A stretch of DNA of 64,000 nucleotides, taken from NCBI RefSeq assembly GCF_900100115.1, contig NZ_FNKL01000004.1:496001-560000 (forward strand). Direction: 5' to 3'. Both the position numbers and the translations under genes were made by a program. A model generated the notes under the pieces. It searched no databases. It saw only the letters and a program-made list of their open reading frames with translations, and was not told where the DNA came from. This DNA comes from Chryseobacterium soldanellicola. Its GTDB lineage: Bacteria; Bacteroidota; Bacteroidia; Flavobacteriales; Weeksellaceae. Of this stretch, positions 7,394 through 16,463 are shown piece by piece; positions within the stretch are counted from its first letter, which is position 1, and each line of letters opens with the position of its first letter.

Positions 7394-8743
7394 ATGAAGC
7401 CAAGTTTAGCAAAGGGGACGAGAGATTTTACAGCAGAAGAAGTTTTCAGAAGAAAATATATTATTAATATTTTACAGAATAATTTCGAGTTATTCGGGTT
7501 TCAGCCATTGGAAACTCCAAGTTTTGAAAATCTTTCAACATTAACAGGGAAATATGGAGAAGAAGGAGATCGTCTGATTTTTAAAATTTTAAATTCAGGA
7601 GATTATACCTCTAAAGTAAATCAGGAAGATTGGGATAATAAAAGCCATCAGAAACTAACTTCCCAAATTTCAGATAAAGCCCTTCGTTACGACCTAACTG
7701 TGCCTTTTGCGAGATTTGTAGCAATGAACCACGGTAAATTGACATTCCCTTATAAACGTTACCAAATTCAACCGGTTTGGAGAGCTGACCGCCCTCAGAA
7801 AGGACGTTTCAGAGAGTTTTATCAATGTGATGCCGATGTTGTGGGAAGTGAAAGTCTTTGGCAGGAAGTGGAGTTGATTCAACTGTATTTAAAATCTTTT
7901 GCGGATTTAAAATTGTCTGTAACCATTCATATGAACAACCGGAAAATTCTCTCCGGATTGGCAGAATATGCAGGAATTACAGATAAATTGATCGATTTTA
8001 CCGTTGCTCTCGATAAATTAGATAAAATTGGAAAAGATGGTGTTATAAAAGAATTGCTTGAAAGAGAAATTTCTAAGGAATCGATTGATAAGTTGGAATT
8101 TTTATTCAATCAGTCAAATGATGCGCTTGAAAATCTTCTTCAGTTAAAAGAAAAATTTGCAGGAAATGAGATTGGCTTAAAAGGAGTAGAAGAGTTGGAA
8201 TTTGTTCTTACTAAAGCCGTAAGTTTAGGAATTGATATTCAAAATCTTGTTTTTGATATTACGTTGGCGAGAGGTTTAGATTATTATACAGGTGCAATTT
8301 TCGAAGTAAAAGCTGACGAAGCACAAATGGGGTCTATTGGCGGAGGCGGAAGATATGATAATCTTACAGAGGTTTTCGGAGTGAAAAATATTCCGGGAAT
8401 CGGGATTTCTTTTGGATTAGACCGGATTTATCTGGTGTTGGAAGAGCTTGATCTTTTCCCTAAAGAAGCCACTTCAAAAGTAGAATATCTATTCGCTAAT
8501 TTTGGAGGTGAGGAAACACTGGAAGCCTTAAAACTTATTATGAAGTTAAGGGAAAAAGGCATTTCTGCAGAGCTTTATCCCGAGAATTCAAAAATAGGAA
8601 AACAATTTACTTATGCAGAAAAGAAAGGAATTAAAAACCTCGTTTTCTTAGGCGAAGAAGAAATAAAAAACGGAACTGTTACTTTTAAAAACCTTGAAGC
8701 TGGAGAACAGAAAACAGTTTCTTTGGAAGAGTTTTTAGGATAA
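7394..8743 (+). CDS. hisS: Histidyl-tRNA synthetase
   Basis: 449 residues, class II aminoacyl-tRNA synthetase that charges tRNA-His. Motif 2 is RPQKGRFREFYQCDAD (about 135-150). The histidine-specific LARGLDYYTG and the GGGGRYDNL motif follow, with motif 3 around GIGISFGLDRIYL. The anticodon-binding domain is the last 90 residues. It is a single-copy essential gene in most bacteria, and the length is normal. The next gene follows after only 6 nt. Confidence 0.97.
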   Translation: MKPSLAKGTRDFTAEEVFRRKYIINILQNNFELFGFQPLETPSFENLSTLTGKYGEEGDRLIFKILNSGDYTSKVNQEDWDNKSHQKLTSQISDKALRYDLTVPFARFVAMNHGKLTFPYKRYQIQPVWRADRPQKGRFREFYQCDADVVGSESLWQEVELIQLYLKSFADLKLSVTIHMNNRKILSGLAEYAGITDKLIDFTVALDKLDKIGKDGVIKELLEREISKESIDKLEFLFNQSNDALENLLQLKEKFAGNEIGLKGVEELEFVLTKAVSLGIDIQNLVFDITLARGLDYYTGAIFEVKADEAQMGSIGGGGRYDNLTEVFGVKNIPGIGISFGLDRIYLVLEELDLFPKEATSKVEYLFANFGGEETLEALKLIMKLREKGISAELYPENSKIGKQFTYAEKKGIKNLVFLGEEEIKNGTVTFKNLEAGEQKTVSLEEFLG

Positions 8744-8749
8744 TTAAAT

Positions 8750-9406
8750 TTGAAAAAAGAAGTCACTAAAGATATAATAGAAAAATGGCTGAAAGGCTGG
8801 TCTTTGTCAAGAGATCTGCCTTTGCCGATTAAATATAAATCAGGCTTTAAGGTTGAAGTTGGAGATCCAAAACAAAAAGAGCGTTATGTATTCGCAGAAC
8901 TCAACGAAGATTTCATTCAGCTAACAAAATTGATCGACGAACCTTGGGTTTTTCTAAAAGTCTGTGCTTCTTTCGATGATTTTAAAGATAAAATATCAAA
9001 AAAATGGGAAATTCAGCCACAAGGTTATATGATGTATTGTTTTCATCCGATGAATTTTCCCAATGTGACTCTGCATAATGATTATAGGGTAGAGTTTGAT
9101 CAATATAACTCAACTTTTGTGGTGAAAATTGTTACTAAAAATGGTGAATTGGCTTCAATGGGTCGGGTTGTTCTTGTTGATGATTTGGCTGTTTATGATA
9201 GAATTTTGACCGAAAATAATCACAGAAGAAAAGGGCTTGCTACTTTTGTCATGAAAGAACTTGAAAAAATTGCCTTATCAAAAGGTATTTCAAATAATTT
9301 CCTAGTGGCAACGAAAGAGGGTAAAACTTTGTATGAATCATTGAGTTGGGAACATTACAGTATTTATACTTCAATCGTAATCACTGATGAAATTTCGAAT
9401 TTTTAA
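8750..9406 (+). CDS. GNAT-family N-acetyltransferase
   Basis: 218 residues. The acetyl-CoA-binding motif A is NNHRRKGLATFVMKELEKIA (about 157-176), with R/Q-x-x-G-x-G/A as RRKGLA, followed by the typical LYESLSWEHYSIYTS end. The first 90 residues do not match a GNAT core and may be a substrate domain. The start is a TTG 6 nt after hisS; the first ATG in frame is near residue 93, too late to give a full domain, so TTG is the likely start. Substrate unknown. Confidence 0.8.
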   Translation: MKKEVTKDIIEKWLKGWSLSRDLPLPIKYKSGFKVEVGDPKQKERYVFAELNEDFIQLTKLIDEPWVFLKVCASFDDFKDKISKKWEIQPQGYMMYCFHPMNFPNVTLHNDYRVEFDQYNSTFVVKIVTKNGELASMGRVVLVDDLAVYDRILTENNHRRKGLATFVMKELEKIALSKGISNNFLVATKEGKTLYESLSWEHYSIYTSIVITDEISNF

Positions 9407-9474
9407 AATGAATAAAAATTATATTCGAAGAAAGTAGTAATTTAGGTTCATAAATTATTTTAAAACGATAATAC

Positions 9475-10020
9475 ATGAGTGAAAAATCAAGACTTGACGA
9501 AATAAAAGACGAGTTAGAAAAATTAGATATTAATCCCACAATTTTTGCAAGAAAAGAGATTCGCGAGCTACCGGAAATACTTTCAGCAGATGAAAAAATC
9601 GTTTATTTGGTTGAAGGCAGAAATAAAACCTCAAAACATCACATTATTTTGGTAGCAACTGACAGAAGGCTGATTTTTGTTGATAAAGAATTTATGTATG
9701 GATTAAAAGTTGAAGATTTTTCTTACGACAAAGTGAGTTCAATTCAATATGAAAAAGAGCTGATGTTGGCTTCAATAGACATTCATACAGCAGATAATAT
9801 CATTGAAATTGACGGGGTTGGAAAATATTTTGCTGAATTATTTTGTGAAAAAGTAAGAGATTTCATGTCTCGTCCGAAAGAATATTTTCAGCCTAAACAC
9901 CAACCTACAGTTTTAGATCAGTTAGAACATTTGGGAAAACTAAAAGAAAACGGAGTTTTGACTGAAGAAGAATTTTCAGACCAAAAGAAAAAGCTGATAG
10001 AAAAATTAAACCAAAAATAA
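9475..10020 (+). CDS. PH-domain protein with C-terminal SHOCT
   Basis: 181 residues, soluble. The central part (about 40-135: EKIVYLVEGRNKTSKHHIILVATDRRLIFVDK...SYDKVSSIQYEKELMLASIDIHT) is a bacterial PH-like fold of the YokE/bPH type. The end, LEHLGKLKENGVLTEEEFSDQKKKLIEKL, is a SHOCT motif, a short oligomerisation helix pair often found at C-termini. Function unknown. A strong hairpin follows. Confidence 0.82.
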   Translation: MSEKSRLDEIKDELEKLDINPTIFARKEIRELPEILSADEKIVYLVEGRNKTSKHHIILVATDRRLIFVDKEFMYGLKVEDFSYDKVSSIQYEKELMLASIDIHTADNIIEIDGVGKYFAELFCEKVRDFMSRPKEYFQPKHQPTVLDQLEHLGKLKENGVLTEEEFSDQKKKLIEKLNQK

Positions 10021-10033
10021 GCATTAATAGTAA

Positions 10034-10067
10034 AAAATCCTCGTAATCAAATAATTACGAGGATTTT
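10034..10067. terminator. Bidirectional terminator
   Basis: Perfect 14-bp stem (10034-10047 with 10054-10067) between convergent genes, with an A run on the left and T run on the right, so it can serve both strands. Confidence 0.85.
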
Positions 10068-10096
10068 CTATATATGAATGTTAAAAAAAACTATTC

Positions 10097-10333
10097 TTAA
10101 TTATAAGAATCTTCTGCCTTTGTTTTCACTTCGTCCACTTTACTTTGAACTTGGGAAGCAACATCGTTGGCTTTCGTTTTCAGATCATTTCCCCATTTAT
10201 TTAAATTATCTTTTGCATTATTGATCTTATCTTTTACCGCTTGCTGCTCTTCCGGAGTCGATTGCTTATATTTCCAATAAGCCAAAGCACCTAAACCTAA
10301 TAAAGCTAAAAAGCCTTTTGTCTTGTTTCCCAT
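10097..10333 (-). CDS. Small YtxH-like membrane-anchored helical protein
   Basis: 78 residues: one short hydrophobic segment (FLALLGLGALAYWKY, about 8-22) followed by a charged, lysine-rich amphipathic helix with 11-residue periodicity (KINNAKDNLNKWGNDLKTKANDVASQVQSKVDEVKTKA), like YtxH and LEA-type stress proteins. Such proteins are usually abundant in stationary phase or stress, but no regulation is visible here. Confidence 0.65.
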   Translation of the reverse strand: MGNKTKGFLALLGLGALAYWKYKQSTPEEQQAVKDKINNAKDNLNKWGNDLKTKANDVASQVQSKVDEVKTKAEDSYN

Positions 10334-10435
10334 GATTTCTATTTTTTTAAGTTATTAAATATTAAAATTTTGTTATTAGTAATCATGTAAAATGTGTGCC
10401 AAAAAAACAGATTGAATTATAAATAAATGTTAAAA

Positions 10436-11278
10436 TTAATTGAAAACTTCAAAATTTTCTCCGTCAAAACTTGCAAAAACCATTGTAGGATGAGAATCCT
10501 GATGATAAATATTTCCATCTTTATCAATGGCAATCGCACCTGCAAAACCATCGATTGTTTTTAATTCTTCAAAAGTTTTAATAAAAGCATTTTTAAGGCT
10601 CATTCCGTCGGTAACCCGGGTAACAATTTTTGCGGAAGTAGCATTGCTTACAATATCTTCGCCAACGCCTGTACAGCTTACTGCGCAGAAAGAATTGGCA
10701 TAATTTCCTGCAACCGTCGCAGAATCAGAGATTCTTCCGGGAATTTCAAATCCTTTTCCGCCAGTGGAAGTGGCAACAGCAAGTTTTCCATTTTTATCAA
10801 TCGCTACGCAACCGACAGTTCCTTTTCCGCCGTTGTTGAGTTTTGCTTCATATTCTTTTCTTCTTTGAGGAATTTCAGTTGAAAAATTTTCAAAACCGTG
10901 CTCGGAAGCGTAATTTTTTGCGCCATTTCCGCCCAAAACCCTGTCATCTTCTTTCATTAATTCTTTTGCAACAAAAATTGGGTTTTTTACATCCTGAATA
11001 TTGATAACACCGCTCAATTTTTGCGTTTCACCATCCATAATGGCTGCGCTCATGCGAATTACACCGTCACTTTGAATTTGCGAACCGATTCCGGCATTAA
11101 ACAGTTCATCATCTTCAAGCAAAGAAACGGCATACGCAACCGTATCAAAAGCAGAATTGTTCTGTAAATATTCAAAAGCTTTTTGAGCGATATTTTTTAA
11201 AGAATTTTGTTTGGCAACTTTTACTTCGTGGCTTTGATCGCTTTCCGAGAAAAACCCGCCGTGGATGATTATTTTCAT
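10436..11278 (-). CDS. iaaA: Isoaspartyl peptidase / plant-type L-asparaginase
   Basis: 280-residue Ntn-hydrolase precursor. It should self-cleave between G153 and T154 (KGTVGCVAID), freeing the nucleophilic threonine; GGKGF...RISDSATVAGNYA, with its substrate-binding R and D, follows. These enzymes split beta-aspartyl dipeptides and L-asparagine. Next to cyanophycinase and cyanophycin synthetase it very probably performs the last step of cyanophycin use, beta-Asp-Arg to Asp plus Arg. It is 98 nt downstream of cphB on the same strand, with a heptad-repeat region between them. Confidence 0.88.
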   Translation of the reverse strand: MKIIIHGGFFSESDQSHEVKVAKQNSLKNIAQKAFEYLQNNSAFDTVAYAVSLLEDDELFNAGIGSQIQSDGVIRMSAAIMDGETQKLSGVINIQDVKNPIFVAKELMKEDDRVLGGNGAKNYASEHGFENFSTEIPQRRKEYEAKLNNGGKGTVGCVAIDKNGKLAVATSTGGKGFEIPGRISDSATVAGNYANSFCAVSCTGVGEDIVSNATSAKIVTRVTDGMSLKNAFIKTFEELKTIDGFAGAIAIDKDGNIYHQDSHPTMVFASFDGENFEVFN

Positions 11279-11288
11279 GAAAATATAA

Positions 11289-11376
11289 TTGATAGTTGAT
11301 AAATGATAATTGATATTTTTGACGAAGTTAATTTATTTATCAACCAAATCATTGATCAATTATCGCTAATCATTTA
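11289..11376. repeat. Inverted heptad-periodic repeats between cphB and iaaA
   Basis: Four in-phase units related to TTGATAA lie at 11289-11316 and about four units of the complementary type (AATCATT) at 11347-11376. A perfect 10-bp inverted repeat, GATAATTGAT at 11305-11314 and its complement at 11355-11364, joins the halves and could form a hairpin in the cphB-iaaA mRNA. Confidence 0.5.
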
Positions 11377-12267
11377 TTATTTATCTTGCGGTATCGGATT
11401 AAACTGAGAATTTTCAATCGTTAATGTTTTTGTCGTTAAATCATAATGATCGTTCATCGACATTACATGAACGGTTAAATTATCAATAGAAATAGGTTCT
11501 CCAAGGTTAATATTAGTAAGATTGGTATCTTTAATAAATCTTCCGTCTACCAAGATTACAAGCCCGGAGCCTACAGCGGTCATGACATCGTTATGAATAA
11601 AAAGCCCGGTATCTTCACCCAATCCAATTCCCAATGTTCTCGGATTATTGACAACAGCCTGAAAAAGACGTCCGATTCTTCCCCTTTGTACGAAATGAGT
11701 ATCAATAATTACATTATCGATTAATCCTAAACCTTGTGTAGTTTTAATTTCACCTTTCAACAAAGCTTCCGAACTGCTTCCCTGATAGATCATATTTTCA
11801 GAGGCAGCAGCGGCCCCGGCAGAAGTTCCTGAATAAATAAAATCCTGCTCCTGGTATTTTAATAAAATAGTATCGTGGAATCTTGTTCCGCCAAGAATTG
11901 AGGTTAATCTCAACTGATCTCCACCGGTGAACATCACTACATCTGCAGCATTTGCTCTCGCAACCATCGCGTCGGAATTGGCTTCTCCACGATTATGGAT
12001 ATCAAGGATATTGACATTTTTAGCACCCAAAAACTCGAATGCTTTCTTATATTCTGTACCTACAATCTGGGGGATTTGGGAGGCGGTTGTTACGATTTCA
12101 ATGACAGAATCTTCTTTAAGCTTAGACTCGTTAATGATTTTTCGTAAAATGCCTCTTTCAAAAAAGTTGAGGTTTTTCTCTATATTCTGATCGAAGTCGG
12201 TTTCTGCGAAGCTGCCCTTGTTTACAGCCCCTCCGATAACGATTAATTTTCCAACTGGTTTCATCAT
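11377..12267 (-). CDS. cphB: Cyanophycinase
   Basis: Peptidase family S51 serine exopeptidase that releases beta-Asp-Arg dipeptides from cyanophycin. The nucleophile is the serine of GTSAGAAAAS (S149 counted from the ATG at 12267), preceded by FTGGDQLRL; the IDTHFVQRGRIGRL segment is characteristic. I use the ATG at 12267 (or 12264) because the longer frame begins with a TTG that lies inside a TAAATTTG promoter box. About 296 residues, normal for the cytosolic form; no signal peptide. It is divergent from cphA and followed by iaaA. Confidence 0.9.
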   Translation of the reverse strand: MMKPVGKLIVIGGAVNKGSFAETDFDQNIEKNLNFFERGILRKIINESKLKEDSVIEIVTTASQIPQIVGTEYKKAFEFLGAKNVNILDIHNRGEANSDAMVARANAADVVMFTGGDQLRLTSILGGTRFHDTILLKYQEQDFIYSGTSAGAAAASENMIYQGSSSEALLKGEIKTTQGLGLIDNVIIDTHFVQRGRIGRLFQAVVNNPRTLGIGLGEDTGLFIHNDVMTAVGSGLVILVDGRFIKDTNLTNINLGEPISIDNLTVHVMSMNDHYDLTTKTLTIENSQFNPIPQDK

Positions 12268-12273
12268 AGTGTG

Positions 12274-12281
12274 CAAATTTA
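12274..12281 (-). promoter_or_regulatory. -7 promoter box (TAAATTTG) of cphB
   Basis: The box ends 6 nt before the cphB ATG at 12267, so transcription would start at or next to the start codon. No TTG is seen at the -33 distance. Confidence 0.5.
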
Positions 12282-12413
12282 AAAAATAATTAACATTTAG
12301 CGAAATCTATACCACATTTTAGTTGATTTTGAGGTTTTTAGATTTGTTAATAAAATTTCGGTCTTTTTTGACAAATCTTTAAGTGTGGTATCGTTTTATT
12401 TTAGCTTTTACAT

Positions 12414-12421
12414 TATCTTTG
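12414..12421 (+). promoter_or_regulatory. -7 promoter box (TATCTTTG) of cphA
   Basis: TAnnTTTG match 39 nt before the cphA ATG, in the 193-nt region shared with the divergent cphB promoter. Confidence 0.45.
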
Positions 12422-12460
12422 ATTTTAGAAGATGTTATTATTAAATTATAAAAATGCAAA

Positions 12461-15094
12461 ATGACTATGAAAATTGAGAAGATACAGGCTTTGCGCGGTC
12501 CGAATATTTGGAGTATCAGAAGAAAGAAGCTGATACAGATGAGGTTGGATCTTGAGGAGATGGAAAATTTTCCTACCAATAAAATCGAAGGCTTCAGAGA
12601 AAGGATTGAAAAGCTGATACCGTCATTATATACGCATCGCTGTTCGGAAGGGGTAGAAGGTGGTTTTTTTCACAGAGTGGAAACCGGCACCTGGATGGGG
12701 CACGTCATTGAGCATATTGCTTTGGAAATACAGACTTTAGCGGGAATGGATACCGGTTTTGGAAGAACGCGTGAAACCAAAACTCCGGGGATTTATAATG
12801 TTGTTTTTGATTATATTGAAGAAAATGCAGGAATTTATGCTGCAGAACAGGCTGTAGAAATTGCACAGGCTTTAATTAAAGGAGAAGAATATGATTTAAA
12901 TGCCTGTATTCAGAAATTAAAGGAGATCAGAGAAAGAGTGCGTCTTGGCCCTTCGACGGGAAGTATTGTTGAAGAAGCGGTTTCCAGAAGGATTCCCTGG
13001 ATCAGATTAGGGACAAATTCTTTGGTACAGCTTGGTTACGGGGTCAATCAGCAAAGGTTTCAGGCTACAATTACAGGGAAAACAAGCTCAATTGCCGTAG
13101 ATATTGCATGTAATAAAGAGCTCACAAAAAGAATGCTTCATGATGCCGCAATTCCTGTTCCAACGGGAGATCTGGTGATGGAAGAAGATGAATTGGAAAG
13201 AGTTATCAAGAAAATAAATTATCCGATCGTTTTAAAGCCTTTGGACGGAAATCACGGAAAAGGCTCCTCAATTAATGTTAATGATTGGGAAGCTGCGAAA
13301 ATCGGTTTGGAACACGCTCAGAAATATTCTAAAAAAGTAATTGTTGAAAAATATATTACGGGTTATGATTTCCGAGTTTTGGTGATTAATAATAAAATGG
13401 TTGCGGCTGCAAGAAGAGTTCCTGCTCATGTTGTGGGCGACGGCGAATCAAACCTTCAGCAATTAATTGATAAAGAAAATAAAGATTCAAGAAGAGGGTA
13501 TGGGCATGAAAATGTATTGACTGAAATTGCAGTTGACAAAGATACTTTAGAACTTCTTGAGAAGCTTCATTACACCCTTGAATCAATTCCTCAAAAAGGA
13601 GAAATTGTTTATTTAAAATCAACGGCAAACCTTTCTACTGGCGGAACTTCCATTGATGTTACAGACATGGTTCACCCAGAAAATATTACGATGGCAGAAA
13701 GGATTTCCAAGATCATCGGTTTGGATGTCTGCGGAATTGATATTATGGCCGAAAACCTTACCCAACCTTTAAAAGAGAGTGGTGGAGCGATCATTGAAGT
13801 TAATGCTGCTCCGGGCTTTAGAATGCACCTGGCGCCAAGTGAAGGACTTCCGAGAAACGTGGCGGCGCCGGTTGTCGATATGTTGTATCCTCAGGGAAAA
13901 CCTTTTACAATCCCGATTATTGCAGTTACCGGTACCAACGGAAAAACTACTACGACGAGATTAATTTCACATATTGTTAAAAATAACGGTTTCAGAGTTG
14001 GATTTACGACTTCTGACGGAATTTATATTCAAAATACGATGTTGACGAAAGGCGACACAACTGGTCCTCTTTCTGCTGAATTTATCCTGAAAGATCCAAC
14101 AGTAGAATTTGCCGTTCTGGAAACAGCAAGAGGCGGAATTCTGCGTTCAGGATTAGGCTTTTCTCAATGTGATATCGGTGTTTTAACCAATATTAAAGAA
14201 GATCATTTAGGTTTGAATGATATTCACAATCTGAAAGACTTGACGAAAGTAAAGAGAGTCGTGCTTGACAGTGTAAAGAAAACCGGTTGGAGCGTGATGA
14301 ATGCCGATGATGAATATTCTATGAGAATTGTGAATGACTTACAGAGTAATGTTGCGATTTTCAGCATGGATGAAAATAATCGTCACATTAAGAAATTCGC
14401 AAAAGAAGGAAAAATTACCTGCGTTTATGAAGAAGGTTTTGTAACCATTAAAAAAGGCGACTGGAAGATCAGAATCGGTAAAGCAAAAGATTTCCCGATC
14501 ACAATGGAAGGAAAGGCGAAATTCATGATTGAAAACGTTTTGGCAGCGAGTCTGGCGTGTTATCTTCAAGGTTTTGGTATTGAAGATATTTCAAATTCTT
14601 TGAGAACATTTATTCCAAGCGCACAGCTTACTCCGGGAAGATTGAATGTTTTTAAGTTTAAAAGCTTTAAGGTTCTGATTGATTTTGCACACAATCCTGC
14701 GGGTTATGAAGCGATCGAAGATTATCTAAAAAATGTAGAATCTACCAAAAAGATAGGAATCATCTCGGGAGTCGGTGACAGAAGGGATGAAGATATCAAA
14801 TTATGCGGAAAAATTGCAGGAAGAATGTTTGATTATATCATTATCAGAAACGAAAAACATCTTCGCGGAAGAAAAGAAGAAGAAATCAACGGATTAATTA
14901 TTGACGGAATTCACGCTGCAGGAAGAGATGTAAGCTATGAGATTATTCCTAAAGAAATCGATGCCCTGAAACATGCCATGGGAATGGCCGAAGAAGGCGC
15001 ATTCATTACGGCTTTAAGCGATGTAATTTCTAATGCAATCGAGCTGGTACAGGATTATCAGGCAAGAGAATTGCTGGAAGATGATAAGATTTAA
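12461..15094 (+). CDS. cphA: Cyanophycin synthetase
   Basis: 877 residues, the length of the cyanobacterial CphA1 enzyme. It builds multi-L-arginyl-poly-L-aspartate by ATP-dependent addition of Asp and then Arg. Order: N-terminal domain (about 1-160), ATP-grasp domain for Asp addition (about 200-480, YPIVLKPLDGNHGKGSS, later EVNAAPGFRMH), then a Mur-ligase-like domain for Arg addition with P-loop GTNGKT (G491-T496), TARGGILRSG and DFAHNPAGY. Both active sites look complete, so this is the primary polymerase type and not the CphA2 type. The downstream hairpin at 15125-15169 separates it from the convergent terpene synthase. Confidence 0.96.
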   Translation: MTMKIEKIQALRGPNIWSIRRKKLIQMRLDLEEMENFPTNKIEGFRERIEKLIPSLYTHRCSEGVEGGFFHRVETGTWMGHVIEHIALEIQTLAGMDTGFGRTRETKTPGIYNVVFDYIEENAGIYAAEQAVEIAQALIKGEEYDLNACIQKLKEIRERVRLGPSTGSIVEEAVSRRIPWIRLGTNSLVQLGYGVNQQRFQATITGKTSSIAVDIACNKELTKRMLHDAAIPVPTGDLVMEEDELERVIKKINYPIVLKPLDGNHGKGSSINVNDWEAAKIGLEHAQKYSKKVIVEKYITGYDFRVLVINNKMVAAARRVPAHVVGDGESNLQQLIDKENKDSRRGYGHENVLTEIAVDKDTLELLEKLHYTLESIPQKGEIVYLKSTANLSTGGTSIDVTDMVHPENITMAERISKIIGLDVCGIDIMAENLTQPLKESGGAIIEVNAAPGFRMHLAPSEGLPRNVAAPVVDMLYPQGKPFTIPIIAVTGTNGKTTTTRLISHIVKNNGFRVGFTTSDGIYIQNTMLTKGDTTGPLSAEFILKDPTVEFAVLETARGGILRSGLGFSQCDIGVLTNIKEDHLGLNDIHNLKDLTKVKRVVLDSVKKTGWSVMNADDEYSMRIVNDLQSNVAIFSMDENNRHIKKFAKEGKITCVYEEGFVTIKKGDWKIRIGKAKDFPITMEGKAKFMIENVLAASLACYLQGFGIEDISNSLRTFIPSAQLTPGRLNVFKFKSFKVLIDFAHNPAGYEAIEDYLKNVESTKKIGIISGVGDRRDEDIKLCGKIAGRMFDYIIIRNEKHLRGRKEEEINGLIIDGIHAAGRDVSYEIIPKEIDALKHAMGMAEEGAFITALSDVISNAIELVQDYQARELLEDDKI

Positions 15095-15124
15095 ACTTAA
15101 TATTTTTTAGTTTTAAAAATAATT

Positions 15125-15169
15125 GAAATCCCTGAAATTAGATTAAAAACAACTATTTTCAGGGATTTC
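15125..15169. terminator. Hairpin between convergent cphA and terpene synthase
   Basis: Perfect 13-bp stem (15125-15137 with 15157-15169) and 19-nt loop in the 82-nt gap between the two stop codons; the T tract is interrupted on both strands. Confidence 0.65.
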
Positions 15170-15176
15170 TAATTTC

Positions 15177-16190
15177 TTAATCCTGACTGATATATTCGCC
15201 ATCTACATATCCTCCGTTTACATAACGGGTTGTATCATTGGTATGCCACGCATAAACTCCGGCTACCATAATGCCAAGATCCTGCACATAATTATACACC
15301 ATATCCTGCCATTTATCAAATGGTGGCAAATATTGCTGTAATATCAAAAATTCCTTTAAATAATTATCGTGTAGTTCCAAGGCCATCATATAGGCATCTT
15401 TTGTCGATATTTTATGCTCCTGCTGCAATACTTTTACAAGATTCATCGTATCTTCTTCTCGATGAAGCTCCTTTGGAAGAGAAATAATATCATTGTGGAT
15501 TCCGATCATTAAAGCGCAAAGCGTATGGAGGCGTTTAATATGTGGGTGCTCTAATATTTCGTCGGGAAATTGGCGGTATTCTTTCTGCATGGCTACGTAC
15601 TGACAAAAAGGATGTGCACCGCTTGTGGCTTCACGAATTATGAGGAAAACAGCCAAAGGAGGAATCGTATTTGTCCTGTAATAAACCCTTTCATACGAAT
15701 ATCCGATAAGAACATCATGTATTGTTTTTATAAATTTTTTATATAATCGTTCCGGCATCTCACATTGTAGACAATCTTGTCTTAATATCCAGAATTGATG
15801 GGATATACCATTATCAGTAGGTTCATTAGAATCGTCACCATTTAGTAATGCCATCGTGCGATTACATATTTCATCCATTTCCTTGCTTGAACAACGGTCC
15901 CAATAATCATCCATCATCGCACCATTGGCTGCGTAGCTTGCTAATGGCCGCAATTCTTCAATGTTTTTTAAAAAAGGGCAGCCTCGTGATGCAATATCAA
16001 CCAGATTATGTTTTTTATGCTTTTCGCGGGATTCTTTGCTGTGAAAAATATACTCTTTGTCAATCCAGTCGTAATATTCTTGTCTTTGTTGTTGAAAATC
16101 AGGATGAATAAAATCAGGAAATGGATATTGAGGTTTTGGAAGTTGCTGTAAGCCAGCATAAAATTCGTCATTTGAAATTGTTGTTTTCAT
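15177..16190 (-). CDS. Class I terpene synthase
   Basis: 337 residues, typical of bacterial single-domain terpene cyclases. Metal-binding motifs are complete: acidic motif DDYWD (D94-D98), the NSE triad as NDIISLPKE (N233-E241), and the C-terminal RY pair (R322-Y323). It should cyclise a prenyl diphosphate, probably farnesyl diphosphate, to a hydrocarbon or alcohol. No P450, methyltransferase or prenyl transferase lies beside it, so the product is not predictable. 300 nt of hairpin-rich DNA precede it. Confidence 0.9.
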   Translation of the reverse strand: MKTTISNDEFYAGLQQLPKPQYPFPDFIHPDFQQQRQEYYDWIDKEYIFHSKESREKHKKHNLVDIASRGCPFLKNIEELRPLASYAANGAMMDDYWDRCSSKEMDEICNRTMALLNGDDSNEPTDNGISHQFWILRQDCLQCEMPERLYKKFIKTIHDVLIGYSYERVYYRTNTIPPLAVFLIIREATSGAHPFCQYVAMQKEYRQFPDEILEHPHIKRLHTLCALMIGIHNDIISLPKELHREEDTMNLVKVLQQEHKISTKDAYMMALELHDNYLKEFLILQQYLPPFDKWQDMVYNYVQDLGIMVAGVYAWHTNDTTRYVNGGYVDGEYISQD

Positions 16191-16358
16191 AATATTTTGT
16201 TTTATGGTTAAAAGTTTATGTTAAAAGTAATTAAAATAAATCAAATTATTGTGAATTTTTAAAGTTCTGATAATCAAAAAGTTATTTATCTTATGTAAAC
16301 GAAAAAAAGCAGGCTTAATTAAAGTTTTTTAAAGGCTTGAAATGGGTTATTATTGTGA

Positions 16359-16400
16359 GGTTTCAGGTTTCGGCTTCGAAGAAGCCGAAACCCTGAAACC
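16359..16400. repeat. Long hairpin
   Basis: 19 of 20 bases pair around a 3-nt loop. No T tract follows on the plus strand, so it is more likely an RNA-processing or replication-slippage structure than a terminator. Confidence 0.6.
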
Positions 16401-16411
16401 AAACTCCATTA

Positions 16412-16439
16412 AAAAACCTTCGAAATTTCGAAGGTTTTT
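16412..16439. terminator. Perfect 28-bp palindrome, probable terminator
   Basis: Self-complementary over its whole length with A5/T5 ends, 52 nt beyond the stop codon of the minus-strand gene at 16491. Suits termination of the ligase block. Confidence 0.65.
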
Positions 16440-16449
16440 GCTGTAATGC

Positions 16450-16463
16450 TGAGCAAAGCGAAG
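16450..16463. repeat. Dispersed repeat word TGAGCAAAGCGAAG
   Basis: Exact copy of 1463-1476. Confidence 0.5.

Noticed and set aside
12268..12276. TTG start of cyanophycinase
   Set aside because: It forms part of a TAAATTTG promoter box; ATG 12267 or 12264 is better.
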